Shown: piece after piece, positions 1 through 7,807 of the stretch
Layout of the letters: every line of letters begins with the position of its first letter
Position numbering within the stretch: position 1 is the stretch's first letter
Assembly: GCA_964504655.1 (NCBI GenBank)
Contig: CAZDFD010000047.1
Location: 1-31,341, forward strand
Reading direction: 5' to 3'
Origin: JANXAZ01 sp964504655
GTDB taxonomy: Bacteria; Pseudomonadota; Alphaproteobacteria; Geminicoccales; Geminicoccaceae
DNA length: 31,341 bases
Position numbers and translations under genes: made by a program
The notes under the pieces: generated by a model
Database searches by the model: none
What the model was told of the DNA's origin: nothing
Seen by the model: only the letters and a program-made list of their open reading frames with translations

Positions 1-17
1 GTGCCGCCACTGCTCCG
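1..17 (+). repeat. partial spacer identical to the end of spacer 9
   Basis: The 17 bases before the first repeat are identical to the last 17 bases of spacer 9 (635-651). With the following repeat and one more base, 1-55 equals 635-689 exactly, and the sequences then diverge. Either this spacer occurs twice in the array, or the contig begins in an assembly-graph node shared by two array variants. Confidence 0.9.
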
Positions 18-198
18 CTTCAGCTCTCTGCCCTGACGAAGAAGGGATTAAGACCCGGCCGAGGCTCAACCCCGGCCGGCCGGTTGCTTCAGCTCTCTGC
101 CCTGACGAAGAAGGGATTAAGCCCACCTTCGGCGGCTCTTTGAATATCTCCTTTTCCCTTCAGCTCTCTGCCCTGACGAAGAAGGGATTAAGCGCGCT

Positions 199-222
199 CG
201 GCGGCTCGGTTGGCTTCCGCCG
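199..222. other. inverted repeat inside spacer 3
   Basis: CGGCGG (199-204) is perfectly complementary to CCGCCG (217-222) around a 12-nt loop. The stem is centred one base from the middle of the spacer (195-228). It is GC-rich, so by itself it could be chance. Confidence 0.6.
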
Positions 223-265
223 CACGCCCTTCAGCTCTCTGCCCTGACGAAGAAGGGATTAAGCG

Positions 266-291
266 GGCTGCCCTGGAAGGTTTCGGCTGCC
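266..291. other. inverted repeat inside spacer 4
   Basis: GGCTGCC occurs at 266-272 and again at 285-291. As a direct repeat it is exact; folded back it pairs at six of seven positions, with a central T-T mismatch, around a 12-nt loop. The stem starts at the first base of the spacer. Confidence 0.55.
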
Positions 292-410
292 TCGATCCTT
301 CAGCTCTCTGCCCTGACGAAGAAGGGATTAAGACGTCCACCATCCACCGCATTCCCTGTCTCCCTGCCCCTTCAGCTCTCTGCCCTGACGAAGAAGGGAT
401 TAAGACCCAT

Positions 411-438
411 CGCCACACCATCGTGGCGTGCTTTTCTT
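411..438 (+). terminator. terminator-like hairpin inside spacer 6
   Basis: CGCCAC (411-416) pairs perfectly with GTGGCG (423-428) around a 6-nt loop. It is followed by TGCTTTTCTT, so the spacer reads like a rho-independent terminator on the plus strand. It is cargo from the spacer's source, not necessarily a functional terminator of this array. Confidence 0.7.
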
Positions 439-476
439 ACTTCAGCTCTCTGCCCTGACGAAGAAGGGATTAAGAC

Positions 477-497
477 GAATTTCCGGTCCGGAAATTC
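477..497. other. perfect 10-bp inverted repeat inside spacer 7
   Basis: GAATTTCCGG (477-486) and CCGGAAATTC (488-497) are perfect reverse complements separated by a single T. As RNA this allows an 8-bp stem with a 5-nt loop. The palindrome starts at the first base of the spacer and fills 21 of its 35 bases. Confidence 0.9.
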
Positions 498-619
498 CCG
501 GGGGCCTCTGCCTTCAGCTCTCTGCCCTGACGAAGAAGGGATTAAGACCGCTCCGCTTCGGCAGTCTGGAACGCGCCGGCCTTCAGCTCTCTGCCCTGAC
601 GAAGAAGGGATTAAGACCA

Positions 620-638
620 GCACTTCGTCGAGAAGTGC
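620..638. other. 7-bp hairpin inside spacer 9
   Basis: GCACTTC (620-626) pairs perfectly with GAAGTGC (632-638) around a 5-nt loop. This is the spacer whose 3' half reappears at the window start. Confidence 0.85.
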
Positions 639-758
639 CGCCACTGCTCCGCTTCAGCTCTCTGCCCTGACGAAGAAGGGATTAAGACCGCCATGGCCTG
701 CTGCCGCGTGAACTCGCCGGCCTTCAGCTCTCTGCCCTGACGAAGAAGGGATTAAGAC

Positions 759-789
759 GCCACGAGAGGATTATCTTTGTGGCTTCTTG
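759..789 (+). terminator. terminator-like hairpin inside spacer 11
   Basis: GCCAC (759-763) pairs with GTGGC (779-783). As RNA the stem extends by G-U, A-U and G-U pairs to 8 bp with a 9-nt loop. It is followed by TTCTTG, giving a second spacer that looks like an intrinsic terminator read on the plus strand. Confidence 0.6.
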
Positions 790-973
790 CCGCCTTCAGC
801 TCTCTGCCCTGACGAAGAAGGGATTAAGACCCGAAACGATTGGCGATGGCGACGGCTCGGTCCTTCAGCTCTCTGCCCTGACGAAGAAGGGATTAAGACC
901 CATAGTGGTGGGCGGCGCCGATCACGCCGGCCTTCAGCTCTCTGCCCTGACGAAGAAGGGATTAAGACCTCTT

Positions 974-997
974 TGGCGATGAGAAGGCCGATCGCCA
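974..997. other. 7-bp inverted repeat inside spacer 14
   Basis: TGGCGAT (974-980) is perfectly complementary to ATCGCCA (991-997) around a 10-nt loop. The stem centre lies one base from the spacer centre. Confidence 0.85.
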
Positions 998-1161
998 CCG
1001 CCAGCTTCAGCTCTCTGCCCTGACGAAGAAGGGATTAAGACTTCAGCGGCGGCGACGGTCTGCGCGGCGACGCGCCGCCGGCCGAGCCGTCCGGCCGCGG
1101 TTCCCGAGCCGTTCCGCCACTGTCCGCCGCCAGGGCCCGGCCACCTCACGTTCGTCGAGCG

Positions 1162-1178
1162 CGCCCGCCGAGCGGGCG
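1162..1178 (-). terminator. GC-rich hairpin after the AraC-type gene
   Basis: CGCCCGC (1162-1168) and GCGGGCG (1172-1178) form a perfect 7-bp stem with a 3-nt loop, just downstream of the stop codon of the minus-strand regulator. There is no T-run, so it is a candidate terminator or mRNA end-stabilising structure only. The other sequence between the array and this gene (1042-1161) is GC-rich with another 6-bp stem at 1064-1078 and no recognisable gene. Confidence 0.4.
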
Positions 1179-1181
1179 AGA

Positions 1182-2204
1182 CTACCGGTCGCGCGCCTCG
1201 ACCGCCTGCCGGAAGGCACTCGGCGACACGCCCCGCCAGCGGCGGAAGGCGCGCGTGAAGTGGGCCGGCTCCTCGTAGCCGGCGGCGAGTGCCACGTCGG
1301 CGATGCGCGCCCCGGGCTCGGCCAAGAGGCGCTCGGCCCGCTCGAGCCGGACCCCGTCGAGGACCGCGCGGAAGGAGGTGCCCTCGGCGGCCAGGAGCCG
1401 CTGCAGCCGGCGCGGGTGCAGCGCCAGCCGCGTCGCGACCCGCGCGAGCTCGGCCGACCCGTGCTCGAGGTGCAGCAGGGCAATGTCGCGGACCGTGCGG
1501 GCCAGGGTGGGCTCGCCGCCGAGCACCAGCGATCGCAGCTCCGCCCGCGAGGGCGGCGGTGGCGGCGGTCCGGCGTGCGGCGTCCGGAGGAGCTCGCGCT
1601 GCAGCACGATCCCGACGCCCGCCGCGTCGAACCGGACGGGCGCCTCGAAGGCTTCCTCGAGGACGGTCTCCTGGCGGTCACGCGAATAGGGCACCCGGAC
1701 CTCGGCGGGTCGCCAGCCGGGGCCGAGATAGAGCCGCGCCAGGTGGACCATCGGCCCGAGCACGTGATCGGCGTGCTGCCGCGCCTGGCCCGCGCCGTAG
1801 AGGTCGGCACCGTAGGCGAGGCAGGCACGGTCACTCCGGACGTCGAAGGTGAGGACACCGGGTCGCTGGTAGTGACCGACCGCGCGGACAACCCGGGCGA
1901 GCGCCTGGCCCAGGGTCGGCGCGGCGGCGGCCCAGCGCACGAAGGTGCCATAATCCGTTGCGCGCATCGCTTGGCCGACCCGCAGGCCGAGCCCGGGATC
2001 GCCGACCTCGCGGGCGGCGACGTCGAACAGGGTCACGAGGTCGGCGAGAAGGATGCGCGTGCCGGGCCGCTCGAGCACTGCAGCCGGCAGGCCCGCCCGG
2101 CCGAGAGCCCGCTGGAGCTGCCGCTCGCCGGCCATCTGGCGCACCAACTGCGGCAGCGGGCCCATGCCTCGGGCCTCGGTGGTGGTCGGCGGGCGGTAGC
2201 TCAC
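1182..2204 (-). CDS. AraC-family transcriptional regulator
   Basis: A 340-residue DNA-binding regulator. Residues about 20-200 resemble the ligand-binding region of OruR/ArgR-like AraC proteins (arabinose-binding domain type, PF12625). The last 100 residues hold the two helix-turn-helix units of the AraC family, with the conserved ending AGYEEPAHFTRAFRRWRGVSPSAFR. A proline run near residue 220 links the halves. The start is a GTG at 2204; an ATG at 2165 is a possible later start. It is transcribed away from the sulfatase gene across a 112-bp gap, the classic layout for a regulator controlling its divergent neighbour. The effector is unknown; a sulfated compound or its product is an inference from the neighbours. 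Confidence 0.9.
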   Translation of the reverse strand: MSYRPPTTTEARGMGPLPQLVRQMAGERQLQRALGRAGLPAAVLERPGTRILLADLVTLFDVAAREVGDPGLGLRVGQAMRATDYGTFVRWAAAAPTLGQALARVVRAVGHYQRPGVLTFDVRSDRACLAYGADLYGAGQARQHADHVLGPMVHLARLYLGPGWRPAEVRVPYSRDRQETVLEEAFEAPVRFDAAGVGIVLQRELLRTPHAGPPPPPPSRAELRSLVLGGEPTLARTVRDIALLHLEHGSAELARVATRLALHPRRLQRLLAAEGTSFRAVLDGVRLERAERLLAEPGARIADVALAAGYEEPAHFTRAFRRWRGVSPSAFRQAVEARDR

Positions 2205-2316
2205 GTCCCCGGGCCCGGTCGTCGCAATCTGGTAAGCGCCCCCGCGAAAATGCTGCTATCAGCACCCGGCGCACGTGTCGAGCGGGCTCGACCCCTCGCG
2301 ACGGGAGGCCACTACC
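2205..2316. promoter_or_regulatory. divergent regulatory region with inverted repeat
   Basis: This 112-bp gap must hold the promoters of the regulator and the sulfatase. It contains a perfect 7-bp inverted repeat, GTCGAGC-GG-GCTCGAC (2277-2292), and a shorter one, TGCTG-CTAT-CAGCA (2251-2264). Either could be an operator. I could not assign clear -35/-10 boxes. A strong Shine-Dalgarno GGGAGG (2303-2308) sits 8 nt before the sulfatase ATG. Confidence 0.5.
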
Positions 2317-3848
<1,532 letters not shown>

Positions 3849-3948
3849 NNNNNNNNNNNNNNNNNNNNNNNNNNNNNNNNNNNNNNNNNNNNNNNNNNNN
3901 NNNNNNNNNNNNNNNNNNNNNNNNNNNNNNNNNNNNNNNNNNNNNNNN
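3849..3948. other. assembly gap, 100 N
   Basis: Exactly 100 undetermined bases, the usual placeholder for a scaffold gap of unknown size. The end of the sulfatase gene and any short gene in between cannot be seen. Confidence 0.99.
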
Positions 3949-4002
3949 GGGCGGCCGCGGGAAGCCCCGGCGCACCGGGGGCCGGGCCAGGAGGGACCGC
4001 GC

Positions 4003-5016
4003 ATGATGATCCCCACGTCCCGGCGCCGCGCCGTCCTCGTCGGGGCGGCGCTCGCCACGCTCGGACGGCTCGCCTCGGCCCCGGCCGCCGCGCAGGGCGA
4101 TCCGCTGCCCTCCTGGCGCGACGGGCCCAGCAAGCGGGCGATCCAGGAGTTCGTCGCCGCCGTCACCGCGCCGGGCGGTCCCGATCACGTACCGGCGCCC
4201 GAGCGGGTGGCGGTGTTCGACAACGACGGAACGCTGTGGATCGAGCAGCCGCTCTACGTCCAGCTCGCCTTCGCGCTCGATCGGATCCGCGCCCTCGCCC
4301 CGGCCAACCCGGGCTGGCGCGAGCGGCAGCCTTTCAGGAGCGTGCTCGGGGGCGATCCCGCGGCCGCGCTCGCCGGCGGCGAGAAGGCGATCCTCGAGCT
4401 GGTCATGGCGAGCCACGCCGGGGTGACGACCGAGGCCTTCGCCCGGATCGTGCGCGATTGGCTCGCCACCGCCCGCCATCCCCGCCTCGATCGGCCCTAC
4501 ACGCGGCTCGTCTACCAGCCGATGCTCGAGCTCCTGGCGTTCCTGCGGGCCAACGGCTTCAAGACCTTCATCGTCTCGGGTGGCGGTGTCGACTTCGTGC
4601 GCCCGTGGACCGAGGAGGTCTACGGGATCCCGCCGGAGCAGGTCGTGGGCTCGTCGATCAAGGCAGCCTTCGAGCTGCGCGACGGCTCGCCCGTGCTGGT
4701 TAAGCAGCCCGAGCTCGAGTTCATCGACGACAGGGCCGGCAAGCCCCTGGGAATCCACCGCTTCATCGGTCGTCGGCCGATCGCTGCCTTCGGCAACTCC
4801 GACGGCGACCTCGAGATGCTGCAGTGGACCACGCAGGGAGCGCACGGTCGGCGTCTCGGCATGATCGTGCACCACGACGACGCCGAGCGCGAGTACGCCT
4901 ACGACCGCGCGAGCCACGTCGGTCGGCTCGACAAGGCGCTCGACGCCGCACCGCAGGCGGGCTGGACCGTGGTGTCGATGCGGGACGATTGGCGGCGGAT
5001 CTTTCCCGAGCCATGA
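4003..5016 (+). CDS. exported HAD-superfamily phosphatase-like protein
   Basis: A 337-residue haloacid-dehalogenase-fold protein, probably a phosphatase acting outside the cytoplasm. The N-terminus TSRRRAVLVGAALATL, with an alanine-rich stretch ending PAAAQ near residue 31, looks like a twin-arginine or Sec signal. Motif I is VFDNDGTLW (nucleophile Asp73, Asp75), motif II is IVSGGG and the acidic motif IV is GNSDGDLEM, so the active site appears intact. The ATG at 4003 follows AGGAGG (3989-3994). Similar exported HAD proteins often sit beside sulfatases of this type, but the substrate is not known to me. The gene follows the sulfatase on the same strand across the gap and is probably co-transcribed. 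Confidence 0.88.
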   Translation: MMIPTSRRRAVLVGAALATLGRLASAPAAAQGDPLPSWRDGPSKRAIQEFVAAVTAPGGPDHVPAPERVAVFDNDGTLWIEQPLYVQLAFALDRIRALAPANPGWRERQPFRSVLGGDPAAALAGGEKAILELVMASHAGVTTEAFARIVRDWLATARHPRLDRPYTRLVYQPMLELLAFLRANGFKTFIVSGGGVDFVRPWTEEVYGIPPEQVVGSSIKAAFELRDGSPVLVKQPELEFIDDRAGKPLGIHRFIGRRPIAAFGNSDGDLEMLQWTTQGAHGRRLGMIVHHDDAEREYAYDRASHVGRLDKALDAAPQAGWTVVSMRDDWRRIFPEP

Positions 5017-5111
5017 GCGAGGCCGCGCCCGCGCGCCTGCTGGTGCCCGTGCGGCCTCCCTTCGGGACCCGGTCCCGGGTCGAAAGTCTGCTGCTCCGAG
5101 GAGGCGCCCCG

Positions 5112-5894
5112 ATGGACCGGCTCCGCGCGCTGCCCAGGACCGCCCGTCTCGCGGTCGCGGCCACGGCCCTGCTCGCGACCGCGGCCACGGCCGGGGAACG
5201 CCCGGCCGGGGCCGACCAGCTCGAGGTCACGCTCACGCTCTACGGCTGGGCCACCTCCCTCGACGGCGAGGCCGCGGTGGGCGGCCGGCAGGCCGAGGTC
5301 GACGTGCCGTTCTCGGACATCCTCGACGACCTGTCGTTCGCCGGGATGGGGACGCTCGCCGTGCGCAAGGGGCGCCTCGGCGCCTATCTGGCGCCGTTCT
5401 TCGCCCGGGTCGGCAGCAGCGAGGACACGGCCCGCCTCCGCAACGACACCACCATGGTGGGCTTCGGCGGTCTCTGGCGGCTGGTCGACTGGCGGCCCGA
5501 GGAGGGCTCGTCCGCGGCCGTGCGCAGCGCCCGGCTCGAGGTCCTCGGTGGGGGCCGGCTGGTCGACCTCCGGCTCGAGCTCGACGGCCGGCGCGGCCTG
5601 CCGAGCGCCGACACGCGCGAGACCTGGGTCGAGCCGGTGGTCGGGCTCGCGGGGCGGCTCGAGCTGGGCGACCGCCTCGAGGCCTTCGCCGAGGGCGATC
5701 TCGGCGGCTTCGGCCTGGGCTCGGACCTGAGCTGGCAGTGGCTGGCCGGGGCCGGCTGGCGGCTCGACGTCATGGGCCCGGCCACCTATCTGCGGGCGGG
5801 ATACCGGATGCTCGGGCTCGACTACGAGGAAGGCGGCTTCGAGTGGGACGTGACCTACAAGGGCCCGTTCGTCGGCCTGACCTTCCGGTTCTGA
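5112..5894 (+). CDS. predicted outer-membrane beta-barrel protein
   Basis: A 260-residue secreted protein: a signal peptide (about residues 1-27, ...LLATAATAGE), then alternating hydrophobic/polar stretches typical of beta strands, ending in the C-terminal phenylalanine expected of barrels inserted by the Bam machinery (GPFVGLTFRF). The ATG at 5112 follows GAGGAGG. It overlaps neither neighbour and ends 2 bp before the formylglycine-generating enzyme gene, so the two are surely co-transcribed. It may be a small porin or a structural barrel serving the sulfatase pathway; that role is inferred only from position. Confidence 0.75.
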   Translation: MDRLRALPRTARLAVAATALLATAATAGERPAGADQLEVTLTLYGWATSLDGEAAVGGRQAEVDVPFSDILDDLSFAGMGTLAVRKGRLGAYLAPFFARVGSSEDTARLRNDTTMVGFGGLWRLVDWRPEEGSSAAVRSARLEVLGGGRLVDLRLELDGRRGLPSADTRETWVEPVVGLAGRLELGDRLEAFAEGDLGGFGLGSDLSWQWLAGAGWRLDVMGPATYLRAGYRMLGLDYEEGGFEWDVTYKGPFVGLTFRF

Positions 5895-5896
5895 CG

Positions 5897-6919
5897 ATGC
5901 GCCGCCCGCTCGCGACCTGCGCGCTCCTGGCCGGCCTCGCCGCGGCCGGGCCGGCCACCGCCGAGGATGCTCTCTGCCACGGCTATTCCGGCGTGCCGGC
6001 CGAGGCGGGGCGCACCGCCGGGATGGTCTGGATCCCGGGCGGCACCTTCACGATGGGCGACGACGACGAGCGTCCCGAGGAGCGGCCGAGCCACCCGGTC
6101 ACCATCAGGGGCTTCTGGATCGACCGTCACGAGGTGACCAACGCCCAGTTCCGCCGCTTCGTCGAGGCGACCGGCTACCGGACCATCGCCGAGCGGCGGC
6201 TCGACCCGGCCGATCATCCGGGGACGCCGGCCGAGCTCCTCGAGCCGGGCTCGGTCGTGTTCCAGATCCCGACGAGCCTCACCAGCCTGGTCGACATCCG
6301 GCAATGGTGGCGCTGGGTGCCCGGCGCCGACTGGCGGCATCCGACCGGGCCCGGCAGCTCGATCGACGGCAAGGACGGCCACCCCGTCGTGCACGTCGCC
6401 CAGGCCGACGCGCTCGCCTACGCCCGCTGGATCGGCCGCGACCTGCCGACCGAGGCCGAGTGGGAGCGCGCCGCGCGCGGCGGTCTCGACGGCGCCACCT
6501 ACGCCTGGGGCGACCGCTACTACGACCCGCTCGAGGGCTGGCGCGCCAACACCTGGCAGGGCGCCTTCCCGATGCGCGACGCCGCCGAGGACGGTCACCA
6601 CGGCACCGCGCCGGTCGGCTGCTACCCCCCGAACGGCTTCGGGCTCGTCGACATGACCGGCAATGTCTGGGAGTACACCCGCGACCTCTGGGTGCCCGGC
6701 CACCCGGCCGGCCCGCAGACCGATCCCGAGGGCCCGCCGGCCGAGCTCGCGGCCCGGTTCGCCGACGCGAGCGGGACGCGGCTCGTCATCAAGGGCGGCT
6801 CCTGGCTCTGCGCGCCCAATTTCTGCGCCCGTTACCGCCCGGCCGCGCGCCAGCCGCAGGAGCGCGACCTCGGTGCCGGCCACCTCGGGTTCCGCACCGT
6901 CCTGCGTACCCCGAGCTGA
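5897..6919 (+). CDS. exported formylglycine-generating enzyme (SUMF1 family)
   Basis: A 340-residue member of the FGE-sulfatase family, which oxidises the active-site cysteine of sulfatases to formylglycine. Family hallmarks are MVWIPGGTFTMGDDD, the HEVTNAQFRRFVEATGY stretch, LPTEAEWERAARGG, GLVDMTGNVWEYTRD and KGGSWLC...GHLGFR. The two copper-binding cysteines of true FGEs are present at about residues 305 and 310 (LCAPNFCARYR), which argues for catalytic activity and against a merely FGE-like protein. Residues 1-23 form a signal peptide (ALLAGLAAAGPATAE), so it would act in the periplasm; many characterised bacterial FGEs lack one. It starts 2 bp after the barrel gene and closes the sulfatase operon. 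Confidence 0.9.
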   Translation: MRRPLATCALLAGLAAAGPATAEDALCHGYSGVPAEAGRTAGMVWIPGGTFTMGDDDERPEERPSHPVTIRGFWIDRHEVTNAQFRRFVEATGYRTIAERRLDPADHPGTPAELLEPGSVVFQIPTSLTSLVDIRQWWRWVPGADWRHPTGPGSSIDGKDGHPVVHVAQADALAYARWIGRDLPTEAEWERAARGGLDGATYAWGDRYYDPLEGWRANTWQGAFPMRDAAEDGHHGTAPVGCYPPNGFGLVDMTGNVWEYTRDLWVPGHPAGPQTDPEGPPAELAARFADASGTRLVIKGGSWLCAPNFCARYRPAARQPQERDLGAGHLGFRTVLRTPS

Positions 6920-7056
6920 GCCCGAGGGCGCGCCACGGCGCCGGGGCGATCGGCCGAGCGCTCCTTGCGCGCCGCCGAGGCCGCCGCACGGGCGTCGGCG
7001 AGCCGCGCGGCGATCCGGTCCATCGCGCGCTAGACGGCCGTGAAGGCGCCGGCCGC

Positions 7057-7084
7057 CTCGAGCTCTCTGCCCCGCTCGAGAAGG
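7057..7084 (+). ncRNA. CRISPR-repeat-like hairpin upstream of the cas operon
   Basis: Aligned without gaps to the array repeat, this site shares 12 consecutive bases (AGCTCTCTGCCC, 7061-7072) and, at the same spacing, AGAAGG (7079-7084): 19 of 24 matches over repeat bases 5-28. The differing bases create a perfect 7-bp stem, CTCGAGC (7057-7063) with GCTCGAG (7074-7080), where the array repeat has a broken stem. Two base pairs are changed on both sides. The handle half of the repeat is not conserved. It may be a relic repeat, or a repeat mimic recognised by a crRNA-processing or integration protein; whether it is transcribed is unknown. The remainder of the 333-bp gap from 6920 shows no gene I can support. 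Confidence 0.55.
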
Positions 7085-7162
7085 AGCCGTGGTCGGCGGT
7101 GGGTCCGGCGGCGGAGCCCGTCGTCTCGCGCGGTACTCCCCGAGGGCGGATCGTCTCGCCCG

Positions 7163-7190
7163 TTGACAGAGCCCCGGCGACCGGTATCCT
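7163..7190 (+). promoter_or_regulatory. sigma-70 promoter of the adaptation operon
   Basis: A perfect -35 box TTGACA (7163-7168), a 16-bp spacer and a -10 box TATCCT (7185-7190) point toward the unknown 151-residue gene and cas2. The direct repeat GACCGGT at 7179-7185 and 7191-7197 (12-bp period) brackets the -10 box and could be a regulator site. Confidence 0.75.
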
Positions 7191-7225
7191 GACCGGTTCT
7201 TCGCCCTCGCGAAGAACCATCGGTC
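7191..7225. promoter_or_regulatory. operator-like inverted repeat at the transcription start
   Basis: GGTTCTTCG (7195-7203) and CGAAGAACC (7210-7218) are perfect 9-bp reverse complements with a 6-nt loop. Outer arms GACC/GGTC extend it with a 3-nt bulge. The expected start of transcription lies inside the left arm, so a DNA operator for a repressor is more likely than a complete mRNA hairpin. It shares CGAAGAA with the CRISPR repeat. Confidence 0.65.
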
Positions 7226-7252
7226 GAACGACAACCACAGGGCAAAAGAGCG

Positions 7253-7708
7253 ATGGCGATCCTCTGTATTGCGCTCGAGCGGGCGCAGAAAGGCTCGTTT
7301 CCCGACGAAACCGCCACTTGGCTCCGGAACGTCCTCCGCACGTTCGCGCAGGACGTCGCCCCCTCGGCCCCGAAGCATTTCTTGGCCTACCATCTTCCTT
7401 CGAACGAGGGCGAAACCTCGCTCTTCCCGCCCGACGAAGACGGCAACGTGCCGCCGATCCTCTACCCGATCGTCGAGCCGCCCGAGAGGGCGATCTTCGA
7501 CATCGCCCTGACCCCGGAACTCGCGATCCAGCTCGTCCAGTGGCGGGTCGAGCTCATCGAGCGGCGTACCGCGGAGTGGCTCGAGGAGGACGAGAGGGCC
7601 TTCGAGCGGGCCTTCGAGCGCCTCGGCGCCGAGGCGAACGAGGACGAGCCCGTCGAGGACGAGCGCACCGGGCTCCCCGAGCCGCCCGAGGGCGCGCCGT
7701 CCGCATAG
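7253..7708 (+). CDS. unknown protein leading the cas operon
   Basis: A 151-residue protein I do not recognise. Residues 1-50 (MAILCIALERAQKGSF...) mix short hydrophobic and helical stretches. Residues 70-110 contain a hydrophobic segment (IFDIALTPELAIQLVQWRVELI) and run into a charged helix (ERRTAEWLEEDERAFERAFERLG), and the tail is strongly acidic and proline-rich. There is no signal peptide or membrane span. It is the first gene after the promoter at 7163-7190, on the same strand as cas2 and 165 bp before it, so it is probably part of the adaptation operon. The ATG at 7253 has only a weak ribosome-binding site. An acidic protein in this position could be a regulator, a DNA mimic or an adaptation partner; none of these can be shown from sequence alone. 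Confidence 0.8.
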   Translation: MAILCIALERAQKGSFPDETATWLRNVLRTFAQDVAPSAPKHFLAYHLPSNEGETSLFPPDEDGNVPPILYPIVEPPERAIFDIALTPELAIQLVQWRVELIERRTAEWLEEDERAFERAFERLGAEANEDEPVEDERTGLPEPPEGAPSA

Positions 7709-7722
7709 CCGCGGCGGGTCGG

Positions 7723-7752
7723 CGGCCGGGCCCGAGTGGCCGAGCCCGGCCG
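7723..7752. other. 9-bp hairpin between the unknown gene and cas2
   Basis: CGGCCGGGC (7723-7731) and GCCCGGCCG (7744-7752) form a perfect 9-bp stem with a 12-nt loop, 14 bp after the stop codon of the unknown gene. There is no T-run. It may attenuate transcription or stabilise the upstream mRNA. Confidence 0.55.
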
Positions 7753-7793
7753 CACCCGGGCCGTGGACCCGCCGCACCGGCCGCGGCCGGAGG

Positions 7794-7807
7794 CGACAAG
7801 CTTGTCG
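7794..7807. promoter_or_regulatory. 14-bp perfect palindrome upstream of cas2
   Basis: CGACAAGCTTGTCG (7794-7807) is a perfect palindrome 66 bp before the cas2 start, in the gap after the unknown gene. Its size and symmetry suit a dimeric repressor. A weak secondary promoter for cas2 may overlap it, but I see no convincing -10 box. Confidence 0.5.

Larger units (their letters stand above)
18..1041 (+). CRISPR. CRISPR array, 15 repeats and 14 complete spacers
   Basis: Fifteen near-identical 37-bp repeats start with CTTCAGCTCTCTG and end with GGGATTAAGAC. They begin at 18, 87, 158, 229, 298, 370, 440, 512, 581, 652, 722, 794, 863, 932 and 1005. Spacers are 32-36 bp and all differ from one another. 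The first 35 bases of the repeat are invariant; in repeats 2, 3 and 4 the last two bases are CC, CG and CG instead of AC. The 3' end ATTAAGAC resembles the 8-nt crRNA handle of type I and III systems, so transcription is probably left to right with the leader beyond the window's left edge; the GC-rich right flank does not look like a leader. Repeat bases 1-4 can pair with bases 21-24 (CTTC/GAAG). The matching cas genes are about 6 kb to the right on the same strand. Subtype cannot be fixed without the effector genes. Confidence 0.98.

Noticed and set aside
188..1023. Short open frames on both strands with repeated peptides such as LIPSSSGQRAEG or PSALCPDEEGIK
   Set aside because: They are translations of the CRISPR repeat and have no ribosome-binding sites.
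1042..1181. Leader of the CRISPR array on the right side
   Set aside because: The sequence is very GC-rich with no promoter or A/T-rich stretch, and the repeat's ATTAAGAC end indicates left-to-right transcription.
6832..7023. A 63-residue minus-strand frame in the gap before the cas operon
   Set aside because: Half of it overlaps the end of the FGE gene; it has no recognisable motif or ribosome-binding site, although a gene remnant cannot be excluded.
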